This document shows, one piece after another, positions 1-6,095 of a stretch of DNA of 12,118 nucleotides. A program made the translations under genes and the position numbers. Location: NCBI GenBank assembly GCA_900547505.1, contig URGY01000042.1, positions 1-12,118 on the forward strand, read 5' to 3'. The notes below the pieces were generated by a model. The model saw only the letters and a program-made list of their open reading frames with translations. It made no database searches and was not told the DNA's origin. The DNA is from an uncultured Collinsella sp. GTDB lineage: Bacteria > Actinomycetota > Coriobacteriia > Coriobacteriales > Coriobacteriaceae. The stretch's first letter is position 1, and each line of letters begins with the position of its first letter.

Positions 1-65
1 GGCGTAGATGTCTTAGAGCCGACAGCGCGCAGCGCCTACTACCTTGCAAAACAGCACAGCAACCA

Positions 66-91
66 AAAATGGCCCCGCCCGGGGCCATTTT
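66..91. terminator. Bidirectional intrinsic terminator
   Basis: An 11-bp perfect stem (AAAATGGCCCC pairing with GGGGCCATTTT) closes a GCCC loop. The A-run on one side and T-run on the other allow it to work on both strands: on the minus strand it ends the acetyltransferase gene that stops at 126, and on the plus strand it would end a gene lying left of the window. Bases 1-65 hold no gene I can assign; in-frame stops at 5-7 and 14-16 could be the tail of such a gene but nothing identifies it. Confidence 0.8.
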
Positions 92-125
92 CGTTCGCGC
101 GCATTGCTGACACGAGCCCTTGCTC

Positions 126-617
126 TTATACCTCGCGCAGCCAGTCAAACGCAACACGCGGCGTGCCGTCTGACACATACACGACGCCGGCACGCTCAAA
201 CCCTGCCTTAATACTCGCGCCCTGCATGGGCAGGTTGTCCTGGTGCGTATCGATGCGCAAGTGATCGGCACGTTCTTTGGCAAAGGCAAACATCGCAGCC
301 GCGATACCGTGCACGGTGCCGTCGGATGCCACACGGTGCAGCACGGCGTACGGAGTGTCGCTGCGCCATTGCCCGTCCTCAATGACGTCATAGCACTCGT
401 CCGGCCCCGGCAAAAAGGCAAATGTCGCCACCACGCGGCCATCGACTTCGCACACATAGCTGCCACCGGCGGCGATATCGGCAGCCAGCCGCTCGGCAGA
501 AGGCGTGCCCTCGGGCCACTGCGTGGCGTTGCCATGCGCGCGCATAAAGGCGCGGGCCGCGTCATAGATAGCCATGACAGCGGGAATGTCGGTATCGAGG
601 GTTTTTCTGATCATCAC
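126..617 (-). CDS. GNAT family N-acetyltransferase
   Basis: A 163-residue single-domain GNAT protein, expected to move an acetyl group from acetyl-CoA to an amine of an unknown small molecule or protein in the cytoplasm. What shows it: the N-terminal IRKTLDTDIPAVMAIYDAAR stretch typical of the first strand and helix, a central beta region (YVCEVDGRVVATFAF), and the C-terminal IDTHQDNLPMQ...GFERAGVVYV.DGTPRVAFDW block, where the Asn-x-Pro-Met-Gln and final strands match the GNAT subgroup common in Gram-positive bacteria. Start: GTG at 617 has GAGG (625-628) seven bases upstream; ATG at 614 is equally in frame with a ten-base gap and may be the true start. The gene diverges from the small Cys-rich gene at 692, across an inverted repeat at 637-666, and ends at the terminator at 66-91. 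The substrate cannot be read from the sequence. Confidence 0.88.
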   Translation of the reverse strand: MMIRKTLDTDIPAVMAIYDAARAFMRAHGNATQWPEGTPSAERLAADIAAGGSYVCEVDGRVVATFAFLPGPDECYDVIEDGQWRSDTPYAVLHRVASDGTVHGIAAAMFAFAKERADHLRIDTHQDNLPMQGASIKAGFERAGVVYVSDGTPRVAFDWLREV

Positions 618-636
618 GCGGCGACCTCACGTTTAT

Positions 637-666
637 TGGTATCACTTTGATTGAGCAATGATACCA
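637..666. promoter_or_regulatory. Dyad TGGTATCA-N14-TGATACCA, candidate operator
   Basis: Perfect 8-bp inverted repeat (637-644 and 659-666) with a 14-base spacer, in the 74-bp gap between two divergent genes. The size, symmetry and position fit a dimeric repressor site covering both promoters. No clear -10/-35 pair is visible on either strand, so the promoters themselves are not called. No T-run follows, so it is not terminator-like. The binding protein is unknown. Confidence 0.5.
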
Positions 667-691
667 GCGTTTGGAGAGGGGCGCGAAGCAG

Positions 692-988
692 ATGGGGAGC
701 AAAAAGCGAGCCGCGTGGTCAAAAGCCAAAAGTGAGTTTTTGGGCGCTGCCACAGGCGGCGATTTGAGTGACCTGTTTGCGCGCGAGGACGAGCGCCGCG
801 ACGCCCTGGACGCCGAGCGCGATGAAGTCTGGCGCTACAAGTCGTGCGAGCGCAAAAACCGTTACGACACGCGCACCGAGGCCGAAGCAGTTATGGCCGA
901 CTGCGAAAACCGCGGGCGGCGTGGTTTGGCCTGCTACAAATGCGAATACTGCGGCGGCTGGCATCTGACGTCGCACCCTTGGAAATAG
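692..988 (+). CDS. Small Cys/His-rich putative zinc-binding protein
   Basis: A 98-residue protein of unknown function. The N-terminal half is charged and probably helical (AREDERRDALDAERDEVWRYK). The C-terminal half carries C52, C71, C81, C84, C87 and H91, ending in YKCEYCGGWHLTSHP; C84-x2-C87-x3-H91 plus an upstream cysteine suggests one zinc site. Short proteins of the pattern 'C..K.RY.T..EA...YxCxxCxxWHLT' are widespread in Gram-positive bacteria and phages without an assigned role; nucleic-acid binding is only a guess. Start: a TTG at 671 is in frame but has no ribosome binding site before it, while ATG at 692 is preceded by GGAGAGGGG (673-681), so 692 is chosen. It is convergent with rsmJ and divergent from the acetyltransferase, so it stands alone as a transcription unit. 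Confidence 0.72.
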   Translation: MGSKKRAAWSKAKSEFLGAATGGDLSDLFAREDERRDALDAERDEVWRYKSCERKNRYDTRTEAEAVMADCENRGRRGLACYKCEYCGGWHLTSHPWK

Positions 989-997
989 AACCCGCAT

Positions 998-1025
998 TGG
1001 CGCGGCGTTGACGGGACGCCAGCCA
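998..1025. terminator. Weak hairpin between convergent genes
   Basis: TGGC and GGCGT pair with ACGCC and GCCA around a seven-base loop, with small bulges. It lies between the convergent ends of the small Cys-rich gene (988) and rsmJ (1037). No T-run follows on either strand, so it may be only a transcript end-stabilising hairpin. Confidence 0.3.
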
Positions 1026-1036
1026 TCATGCGCAAG

Positions 1037-1741
1037 CTACGGGTGCGGCGGCACCAAGACATCGTAACGAACGGCCTTGCCCGCAAGCTGATAGCTCGGC
1101 TTAACGCCGGCAAGCAGCGGGCCCTTCACCGGCCGCTTGATAACGACCTTGCGCGGCCGCACCGCAAGCGCGGCTTCAACCAGCGCCTCCTCATCGGTAC
1201 ATGGCTGTTCCAGATGGTGCAAGAGTTGGAACTTCTTTTTCACCGCCGCGCTCTTGGTGCGCCCGGGAAACATGGGATCCAGATACACCACGTCGGGGGC
1301 GGCAAGCTCTCCCCGCCCGATCAGCTCAGCTACATGGCGAAGGCCGGCAATGCTGTCCTCGCCCGCATGTAAGCGCATGCGCGACACGGCAGCCGCAAGC
1401 GCCGGATCATCTGCCGCGCGATCCAAGGCATCCTTGAGGAGTGCCGCGATCACGCAATCCTGCTCATACAGATCGACGGTAAAGCCCGCGGTTGCCAACA
1501 GCAGCGAATCCTCGCCAAAGCCTGCCGTGGCATCAATCGCCCATGGTTGTTCGATGCCTTTTGCACGCGCAGCCTTCACCAGCAGCTCTTGCTGCAGACG
1601 GCCCTGCTTGAGTCGTGGAAGCATGCGGGTGAAATCGGCACGCAGCTCCATCGTGCCGTCGGTGAGCGTAAGGCCCTCGGGCTTCCCGGTCAGCTCAAGC
1701 CCCACGGCCCGAGCAACAGAAAAGGGATCGACGACGCCCAT
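1037..1741 (-). CDS. rsmJ: 16S rRNA (guanine1516-N2)-methyltransferase RsmJ
   Basis: SAM-dependent methyltransferase of the RsmJ/YhiQ family, which makes m2G1516 in helix 45-region 16S rRNA of the small subunit. Visible signs: SAM motif I IDATAGFGEDSLLLA (D70-G76), the acidic end of strand 2 in DLYEQD (~90-95), the family hallmark VVYLDPMFPG (DPMFP 155-159), a KKKFQLLHHL segment after it, and VVIKRPVKGPLLAG near the C-terminus, all matching the E. coli protein in order. At 234 residues it is near the usual ~250. Start: GTG at 1747 overlaps the AAGGAG (1747-1752) itself, so ATG at 1741, five bases downstream of that site, is chosen. A 47-residue membrane miniprotein gene lies 63 bases upstream on the same strand and could share its transcript. 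RsmJ is best known from gammaproteobacteria; its presence here rests on these motifs. Confidence 0.88.
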   Translation of the reverse strand: MGVVDPFSVARAVGLELTGKPEGLTLTDGTMELRADFTRMLPRLKQGRLQQELLVKAARAKGIEQPWAIDATAGFGEDSLLLATAGFTVDLYEQDCVIAALLKDALDRAADDPALAAAVSRMRLHAGEDSIAGLRHVAELIGRGELAAPDVVYLDPMFPGRTKSAAVKKKFQLLHHLEQPCTDEEALVEAALAVRPRKVVIKRPVKGPLLAGVKPSYQLAGKAVRYDVLVPPHP

Positions 1742-1746
1742 GGACA

Positions 1747-1752
1747 CTCCTT
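1747..1752 (-). promoter_or_regulatory. Ribosome binding site fixing the rsmJ start
   Basis: AAGGAG on the minus strand, five bases before ATG 1741. The in-frame GTG at 1745-1747 overlaps its last base and so cannot be the start used. Confidence 0.8.
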
Positions 1753-1760
1753 AACAAGCA

Positions 1761-1783
1761 AAACGGATACGTGAGCGCCGTTT
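1761..1783 (-). terminator. Weak hairpin plus T4 upstream of rsmJ
   Basis: On the minus strand AAACGG pairs with CCGTTT across an 11-base loop, followed by TTTT-G. It lies between the miniprotein gene (stop 1805) and rsmJ. The stem is only 6 bp, so it could be a leaky terminator, an attenuator, or chance. Confidence 0.25.
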
Positions 1784-1804
1784 ATGCCAGCACCCAACCG
1801 TCCG

Positions 1805-1948
1805 CTATTGTCCCACATGCGACATGGTCCACAGCATCCCAATGCAAAGCACCGCCATCAATCCCGTGCACACGGCAGCAATCACGGAATCACTCATGCG
1901 CCTTCCCAACGATCGCGGCTCACGCACTTGCTTGGCTCCGTACATCAT
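1805..1948 (-). CDS. 47-residue single-helix membrane miniprotein
   Basis: A short reading frame of 47 codons beginning MMYGAKQVREPRSLGRRMSD and continuing into one hydrophobic stretch (about residues 21-42: SVIAAVCTGLMAVLCIGMLW) before ending THVGQ-like at TMSHVGQ. The basic N-terminus and single hydrophobic helix predict a one-pass inner-membrane protein with the N-terminus inside. Support for being real: AAGGAG lies five bases before the first ATG (1948), the same arrangement as at rsmJ, rlmA and the SDR gene here, and it fills an otherwise unexplained 440-base gap upstream of rsmJ on the same strand. A second ATG at 1945 is less well spaced. I do not recognise a family. No convincing promoter is visible upstream; bases 1949-2102 otherwise show nothing. 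Confidence 0.6.
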   Translation of the reverse strand: MMYGAKQVREPRSLGRRMSDSVIAAVCTGLMAVLCIGMLWTMSHVGQ

Positions 1949-2102
1949 GGCTTCTCCTTCGGTCCAGCTCTTACCATGGCCCCATCATCGCAGCGCCGCG
2001 CATACGCTGCCATCGATTTGACTTACGCCCAGCTTTCTTTTTTGAAAGGTTGGGGTTGGGCTGCGCGGGCTCAAAGCGCTTTCAGGCACATGCATCGCCG
2101 CG

Positions 2103-2131
2103 TTGAACTACAATGTGCTTCACCATATGTG
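2103..2131 (+). promoter_or_regulatory. Promoter of the four-helix membrane protein gene
   Basis: TTGAAC (2103-2108), a 17-base spacer, then TATGTG (2126-2131). The expected transcript starts near 2138, giving a ~45-base leader to ATG 2182. An alternative -10, TACAAT at 2109-2114, lacks a good -35. Confidence 0.5.
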
Positions 2132-2142
2132 CAGCACATGGG

Positions 2143-2161
2143 GTGCGCCAGGTTGGCGCAC
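2143..2161 (+). promoter_or_regulatory. Leader hairpin or operator GTGCGCCA-GGT-TGGCGCAC
   Basis: Perfect 8-bp inverted repeat with a three-base spacer, lying just downstream of the predicted transcription start and ending 20 bases before the start codon of the membrane protein gene. It could be a repressor site or a 5' RNA hairpin; no T-run follows, so not a terminator. Confidence 0.4.
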
Positions 2162-2181
2162 TCGTATCGAAAGGACCAGCC

Positions 2182-2586
2182 ATGAGCAACGCCTGCAAAT
2201 TACTCAAAATCCTATCGTTCTTCTTCTTTGTCGTCGGCATTCTAAGCGCAGGTATGGGTGCTACAGCGCTCTTTGCAGGCAGCGCGGCAGGCGATATCAC
2301 GAGTGCCATGATCGTCTCTTGCGTCGTCGTCATCGTATTGGGCGTCGTCGAAATTGTGACCGCTGTCTTTGGCATCCGCGCGGCAAATAATCCCGCCAAG
2401 GCTGGCGTTGTCTGGATCTGGTCCATCGTCTGCCTAGCATGTTCGGTCATCAGTCTGCTCCTCTCCCTGCCCCTCTTGGGTGGGACCGGCTCAAGCATCC
2501 CCGATTTTACCGGCCTGATTGTCAGCATTATCTACTTTGTACTCGCCAACCGCGTCAAGAAAGAGGGCATGGACCGTTTGAGCTAA
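2182..2586 (+). CDS. Four-helix integral membrane protein, unknown function
   Basis: A 134-residue hydrophobic protein. Four predicted transmembrane segments: about 8-31 (LLKILSFFFFVVGI...), 41-65 (SAMIVSCVVVIVLGVVEIVT...), 76-99 (VVWIWSIVCLACSVISLLL...) and 108-123 (DFTGLIVSIIYFVLAN), followed by a short basic cytoplasmic tail (RVKKEGMDRLS). No catalytic motif is visible and I do not recognise a named family; small four-helix proteins of this kind are common in Firmicutes and Actinobacteria. Start: the frame is open back to an ATG at 2113, but ATG 2182 has AAAGG (2170-2174) at proper spacing and starts the natural N-terminus before helix 1, and the promoter at 2103-2131 would leave 2113 untranscribed. 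It ends 48 bases before a strong terminator and appears monocistronic. Confidence 0.75.
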   Translation: MSNACKLLKILSFFFFVVGILSAGMGATALFAGSAAGDITSAMIVSCVVVIVLGVVEIVTAVFGIRAANNPAKAGVVWIWSIVCLACSVISLLLSLPLLGGTGSSIPDFTGLIVSIIYFVLANRVKKEGMDRLS

Positions 2587-2634
2587 GCCGCATCCGTGTC
2601 AATCGCTCAGCGACTCTGGTATATACGCCAATAA

Positions 2635-2670
2635 AAAGGGCCGATCGCGTAGCAACGCGGTCGGCCCTTT
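2635..2670. terminator. Strong bidirectional terminator
   Basis: A 15-bp stem (AAAGGGCCGATCGCG with CGCGGTCGGCCCTTT, one G-T pair) closes a TAGCAA loop. On the minus strand it is followed by TTTTTAT, an excellent end for rlmA (stop 2726); on the plus strand it ends the membrane protein gene (stop 2586). Confidence 0.88.
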
Positions 2671-2725
2671 ACGTTTGCCTAGATAAAACCCACCAAAATA
2701 AACCTGTCCCTTTTTTGGCTGGTTG

Positions 2726-3541
2726 TTAGCTGTGGCGGTACTCGGCGATGATGAAGTCGATATCGGTTTGGAGCGTGTCCAGGTTTGCCAGGCGCTCTTT
2801 GTCGGCAGGGCGCGTGCGATAGTAGTACGGCGTCATCTGGAACACCGCCTCGATATCGGCCTGGGTCTGAAGCGTAATATTCGCAGACACCCGCTGCATT
2901 CCGACTAACTCGAGCTCGGTGGTCTTCGGCAGCTTCTCATCGTTAAGGTACGGCGTGTCGTAGAGCACCTCCTTAAGCCCAAAGAGATGACGGGCGCCCG
3001 GCACCACGGTGTAGAGCGAGCCCTCTGGCGCCAGCACGCGGGCAAATTCGCGCTCGTTAAAGGGAGCAAAGAGCTCGGTCACCATATCGAAGGCGCCATC
3101 GGCCACGGGGATATCCTTCATGTTGGCTACGAAATAGGCTGCATCGCCGCGCTTGGCGGCCAGGCGAACCATCTCTTTGCCCAAGTCGAAACCGTAAGCA
3201 TCCACGCCCGGCACCGCGCCCATGGCGCTGGTGTAGTAGCCCTCACCGCAGCAAATATCGAGCAGCGTCATGGGATCTTTCGTAAACGCGGCGCGTCCAG
3301 ACACCCGCTCGTGCACCAGCTCAACCATTGCATCGCGCAACGGCGCATAGTAGCCACGGTTTAGAAAGTCGCGACGACTGCGCGCCTGCGACTTGGGATC
3401 GCCCATGGAGTCGCCGCTCTTGGACGAACGTAGTAGATATAGATAGCCCTCGCGAGCTCGGTCAAACCGGTGTCCGCCCGCACATGCAGCACCACGCTCG
3501 TCGTCCACCAACGGCTCATGGCAAACGGGACACAACAACAT
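2726..3541 (-). CDS. rlmA: 23S rRNA (guanine-N1)-methyltransferase RlmA
   Basis: Methylates N1 of a guanine in hairpin 35 of 23S rRNA (G745 in E. coli RlmA-I; G748 in Gram-positive RlmA-II/TlrB, where it can affect macrolide binding). Visible signs: an N-terminal zinc finger with C4, C7, C20 and H24 (CPVCHEPL...CAGGHRFD), the linker AREGYLYLL and the RRDFLNRGYYAPLRDAM helix typical of the family, then a Rossmann methyltransferase with SAM motif I LLDICCGEGYYTSAM (D95-G101), YGFDLGKEMVRLAAKR, and ELFAPFNEREFARVLAPEG. Length 271 equals the family norm. ATG 3541 has AAGGAG five bases upstream. It is divergent from the MATE gene across a 64-bp palindrome, which may supply part of its promoter. 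Which guanine it modifies cannot be decided from this reading; the Gram-positive G748 type is expected. Confidence 0.92.
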   Translation of the reverse strand: MLLCPVCHEPLVDDERGAACAGGHRFDRAREGYLYLLRSSKSGDSMGDPKSQARSRRDFLNRGYYAPLRDAMVELVHERVSGRAAFTKDPMTLLDICCGEGYYTSAMGAVPGVDAYGFDLGKEMVRLAAKRGDAAYFVANMKDIPVADGAFDMVTELFAPFNEREFARVLAPEGSLYTVVPGARHLFGLKEVLYDTPYLNDEKLPKTTELELVGMQRVSANITLQTQADIEAVFQMTPYYYRTRPADKERLANLDTLQTDIDFIIAEYRHS

Positions 3542-3576
3542 GGCAACTCCTTAGCGCGAACAACACAACGCCCACC

Positions 3577-3605
3577 ATTGTCGCACGCCTTCCCCGCCTA
3601 GTCAT
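3577..3605 (-). promoter_or_regulatory. Possible rlmA promoter partly inside the palindrome
   Basis: Reading the minus strand: ATGACT (3605-3600), 17-base spacer, GACAAT (3582-3577). Four of six bases match consensus in each box. The -35-like box is part of the palindrome arm. Confidence 0.35.
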
Positions 3606-3658
3606 TGGGGACGTTCTTGAATGACTAGTCGTTTAAGAACGTCCCCAATGACTAGGCG
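3595..3658. repeat. 64-bp near-perfect palindrome
   Basis: Two perfect 24-base arms (3595-3618 and 3635-3658; key text CGCCTAGTCATTGGGGACG and its complement) surround a 16-base centre which itself continues to pair, ending in GACTAGTC. The motif TGACTAG thus occurs in the centre and at both edges. No T-run follows on either side, and the unit sits between divergent genes, so it is not a terminator. It looks like a dispersed palindromic element of the REP or MITE kind. No transposase is nearby. Confidence 0.85.
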
Positions 3659-3719
3659 ATTAGGAGTATCATCGTCTGCGCAAATGAGCACGAAAGAGCA
3701 TGTTAGAGATTGAGAGCGT

Positions 3720-5102
3720 ATGGCTGATACCGCATCTAAGCACATTGACATGACCACCGGCTCGCTGTGGCGCAATATTCCCCTGTTCGCCTTCCCCGTG
3801 GCCGCCACGAGCATCTTGGAGCAGCTGTCGAACCTCATCGCCACGGTCATCATCGGTAACTTCTCGGGTGACCAGGGAACCCTCGCCATGGCGGCGGTCG
3901 GCTCCAATGTTCCGCTTACCAGTCTTATGCTCAACCTGTTTATCGGCATGTCACTTGGCTCCAACGTGGTCATCGCCAACGCTATCGGGCGCAACGATCA
4001 GAACATGGTCAAACGCGCCGTCCATACCTCGTTTTTAATGGCGCTCGTGGGCTTTGTCGTCATCGCGCTGGGCGAGATCTTTGCCGAGCCCATGCTCGCC
4101 GCGCTCAACGTTCCCGCCGAAACCATGCCGCTCGCTTCGCTCTACCTGCGCGTCTTTTTGCTCAGCATGCCCTCGATCTTGCTCTACAACTTTGAAGCCG
4201 CGATCTTCCGCTCCGTCGGCATCACCCGCATGCCGCTGCAGGCGCTTGCCGTGTCCACCGTCCTCAACATTGGCCTGGACCTCATCTTTGTCCCCGTACT
4301 CCACTGGGGCGTCGCGGGCGTCGCCATCGCCACCGCCATCGCCTACACCGTCAGCGCCGCTACGCTCTTTATCCGCCTGCTCAAGACCAACTCCGTCGTC
4401 CGCGTCACCCCGCGCGACTTAGGCTTAGACCCCGTCGCCCTCAAGCGCATCGTCAAGATCGGCCTGCCCGCCGGTATCCAAAGCGCCGTCTTTGCCGTCG
4501 CCAACATCATCATCCAGTCCGCCATCAACAGCCTGGGCACCGAAGTCATGGCGGCATCGAGCGCCGCCATGAGCCTGGAGTACGTGTGCTACAACCTGCT
4601 CAACAGCTTTAGCCAAGCCTGCACCACCTTTGTGGGACAAAACCACGGTGCCCGCCAGATCGACCGGTGCACCAAGACGCTCAAGGTCTGCCTGACCGAA
4701 GGCGGTATCGTTGCACTCATCACGATTGTCGTTATTGTCGGCTTGGGGCGCGAGATCTTGTCGCTGTTCAACAGCGATCCCAACATCGTCTCGATCGGCT
4801 ATATCCGCGTGTGCTCGATCTTCCCGGCGTACGCCTTTAGCATGTTTTACGAAAACATGTCCGGCTACCTGCGCGGCTTCGGTATCTCGCTCATGCCCGC
4901 CCTCATCACCATGATCTGCGTCTGCGGCATTCGCTTCTATTGGGTGTTCTGCGTGTTCCCGCACTTCCACACCTTTGCGAACATCATGCTGGTCTATCCC
5001 ATCAGCCTGGGCACCACGGCATTCTTTATGGTCGTGGCGGTGCTGCTCTGTCACCCGGCACGCACCTATCGCACCGCCCAAACCAAAGCAACAGCCCGCT
5101 AA
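3720..5102 (+). CDS. MATE family multidrug exporter
   Basis: A 460-residue member of the multidrug and toxic compound extrusion family, the usual length, with twelve predicted transmembrane helices in two six-helix halves. It should export cationic drugs or metabolites in exchange for Na+ or H+. Visible signs: N-terminal GSLWRNIPLFAFPVAATSILEQ, the first-half segment GNFSGDQGTLAMAAVGSNVP, SLGSNVVIANAIGRNDQNMVKRAVHTS, and in the second half the matching GLPAGIQSAVFAVANIIIQS and TFVGQNHGARQIDRCTKTL, corresponding to the repeated 'vGqn.Ga.....' motifs. The substrate is unknown. Its ribosome binding site is weak (GAGAG at 3712-3716, only three bases from ATG 3720); the later in-frame ATG at 3750 has none. 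No regulator is adjacent. No terminator separates it from ung, so some readthrough is possible. Confidence 0.92.
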   Translation: MADTASKHIDMTTGSLWRNIPLFAFPVAATSILEQLSNLIATVIIGNFSGDQGTLAMAAVGSNVPLTSLMLNLFIGMSLGSNVVIANAIGRNDQNMVKRAVHTSFLMALVGFVVIALGEIFAEPMLAALNVPAETMPLASLYLRVFLLSMPSILLYNFEAAIFRSVGITRMPLQALAVSTVLNIGLDLIFVPVLHWGVAGVAIATAIAYTVSAATLFIRLLKTNSVVRVTPRDLGLDPVALKRIVKIGLPAGIQSAVFAVANIIIQSAINSLGTEVMAASSAAMSLEYVCYNLLNSFSQACTTFVGQNHGARQIDRCTKTLKVCLTEGGIVALITIVVIVGLGREILSLFNSDPNIVSIGYIRVCSIFPAYAFSMFYENMSGYLRGFGISLMPALITMICVCGIRFYWVFCVFPHFHTFANIMLVYPISLGTTAFFMVVAVLLCHPARTYRTAQTKATAR

Positions 5103-5133
5103 ACACCGCACTCAACGCCCCGCCAGTCATTAA

Positions 5134-5162
5134 TGGACAATATGCGAGCTCATATAGACAAT
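5134..5162 (+). promoter_or_regulatory. Possible distal promoter of ung
   Basis: TGGACA (5134-5139), 17-base spacer, GACAAT (5157-5162). It would give a ~145-base leader to ung containing a foldable region at 5169-5227. Confidence 0.35.
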
Positions 5163-5272
5163 AAAGCACCTCGTGGCGATAGGCATGGTCTCCCGGCTGC
5201 GCCAGGCCGCCACCACGTCGCGCGAGGGAGCGTGCACAATGGGACGTACGCGAATATCGGCCGACGAAAGTC

Positions 5273-5300
5273 TTTACAATAGATGACAACAGAGTATCTG
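5273..5300 (+). promoter_or_regulatory. Possible proximal promoter of ung
   Basis: TTTACA (5273-5278), 16-base spacer, TATCTG (5295-5300). Alternatively TACAAT at 5275-5280 is itself a -10 with a poor -35. Only one reading can be right and the sequence does not settle it. Confidence 0.3.
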
Positions 5301-5315
5301 ACGTAAAGGAGCCCC

Positions 5316-6041
5316 ATGGACGCCGCAACACGCGACCGCAACATAGCAACTTGGTTGGGCGATGCGCCGCAGCCGGTACATGACACTACGAACCAGCTGC
5401 TCGGGCGCATCGCCCTTTTGCGTGCCGAGCAGACCATCTACCCGGCACAAGACGACATCCTCAATGCCCTCGCCTACACGCCGGCCGACCAGGTCAAAGT
5501 TGTCATCTTGGGTCAAGATCCCTATCACGGACCCAACCAGGCCATGGGGCTGTCGTTCTCGGTCCCCGCGACGCAAACCAAGTTGCCGCCGAGCCTGCGC
5601 AACATCTACAAGGAACTCAATGCCGATCTGGACTGCCCTATTCCCGCCACAGGAGATCTAACGCCATGGGCACAACAGGGCGTCCTGCTTCTCAACACTA
5701 CGCTCACCGTGCGCGAGCATGCCGCGAACTCGCACGCCAAACTGGGCTGGAGCACCCTGACCGACTACGTTATCGAACGCTGCTGCCAGCTGCCCCAGCC
5801 GGTAGTCTTTTTGGCATGGGGCCGCTTTGCCCAGCAGATGGTCGAGGGCAAGCTCGCCGCGACTGGCGCAGGCAAGGCAACCGGCAAGTTCTGCCTGGCC
5901 TCCACGCACCCCTCGCCGCTTTCGGCCAACCGTGCCACGGCAGAACTCCCCGCTTTTATAGGGTCGCGCCCCTTCTCCGCTGTCAATCGGCTACTCGAAC
6001 AGCACGGCTCGACCCCCGTCAACTGGGCTTGCCTCGGCTAA
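5316..6041 (+). CDS. ung: Uracil-DNA glycosylase (family 1)
   Basis: Removes uracil from DNA by cleaving the N-glycosidic bond, starting base excision repair after cytosine deamination or dUTP misincorporation. Diagnostic motifs are intact: the water-activating loop VVILGQDPYHG (GQDPYHG 66-72, catalytic Asp68), NQAMGLSFSV lining the uracil pocket, PPSLRNIYKEL (the Pro-rich loop), GVLLLNTTLTV with uracil-binding Asn127, and the Leu-intercalation loop HPSPLSA (198-204). Length 241 is slightly above the ~225 norm, with the extra residues at the C-terminus (HGSTPVNWACLG). ATG 5316 follows AAAGGAG at four bases. It ends in a strong terminator shared with the convergent SDR gene. Confidence 0.96.
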   Translation: MDAATRDRNIATWLGDAPQPVHDTTNQLLGRIALLRAEQTIYPAQDDILNALAYTPADQVKVVILGQDPYHGPNQAMGLSFSVPATQTKLPPSLRNIYKELNADLDCPIPATGDLTPWAQQGVLLLNTTLTVREHAANSHAKLGWSTLTDYVIERCCQLPQPVVFLAWGRFAQQMVEGKLAATGAGKATGKFCLASTHPSPLSANRATAELPAFIGSRPFSAVNRLLEQHGSTPVNWACLG

Positions 6042-6055
6042 AAATCGATACATAA

Positions 6056-6095
6056 AAAACGCGCCCGACGGCAATCTTGCCATCGGGCGCGTTTT
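6056..6095. terminator. Strong bidirectional terminator
   Basis: A 13-bp stem (AAAACGCGCCCGA with TCGGGCGCGTTTT) continues, after one mismatch, into GGCA/TGCC with a four-base loop. A-run on the left and T-run on the right suit both ung (stop 6041) and the minus-strand SDR gene, whose stop codon begins at 6096 immediately beside it. Confidence 0.9.

Noticed and set aside
1771..2185. Overlapping plus-strand open frames in the gap upstream of the four-helix gene
   Set aside because: No ribosome binding sites, compositionally odd products, and they cover the better-supported minus-strand miniprotein and the promoter at 2103-2131.
3595..3658. Intrinsic terminator for rlmA or the MATE gene
   Set aside because: It lies upstream of both divergent genes and has no T-run on either side.
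4425..5111. Minus-strand 228-codon open frame opposite the MATE gene
   Set aside because: Asp/His/Gly-rich antisense translation typical of GC-rich shadows; the MATE frame has clear family motifs.
5239..5286. 15-codon frame after GGGAG upstream of ung
   Set aside because: Too short to support alone; kept only as a remark in the leader finding.
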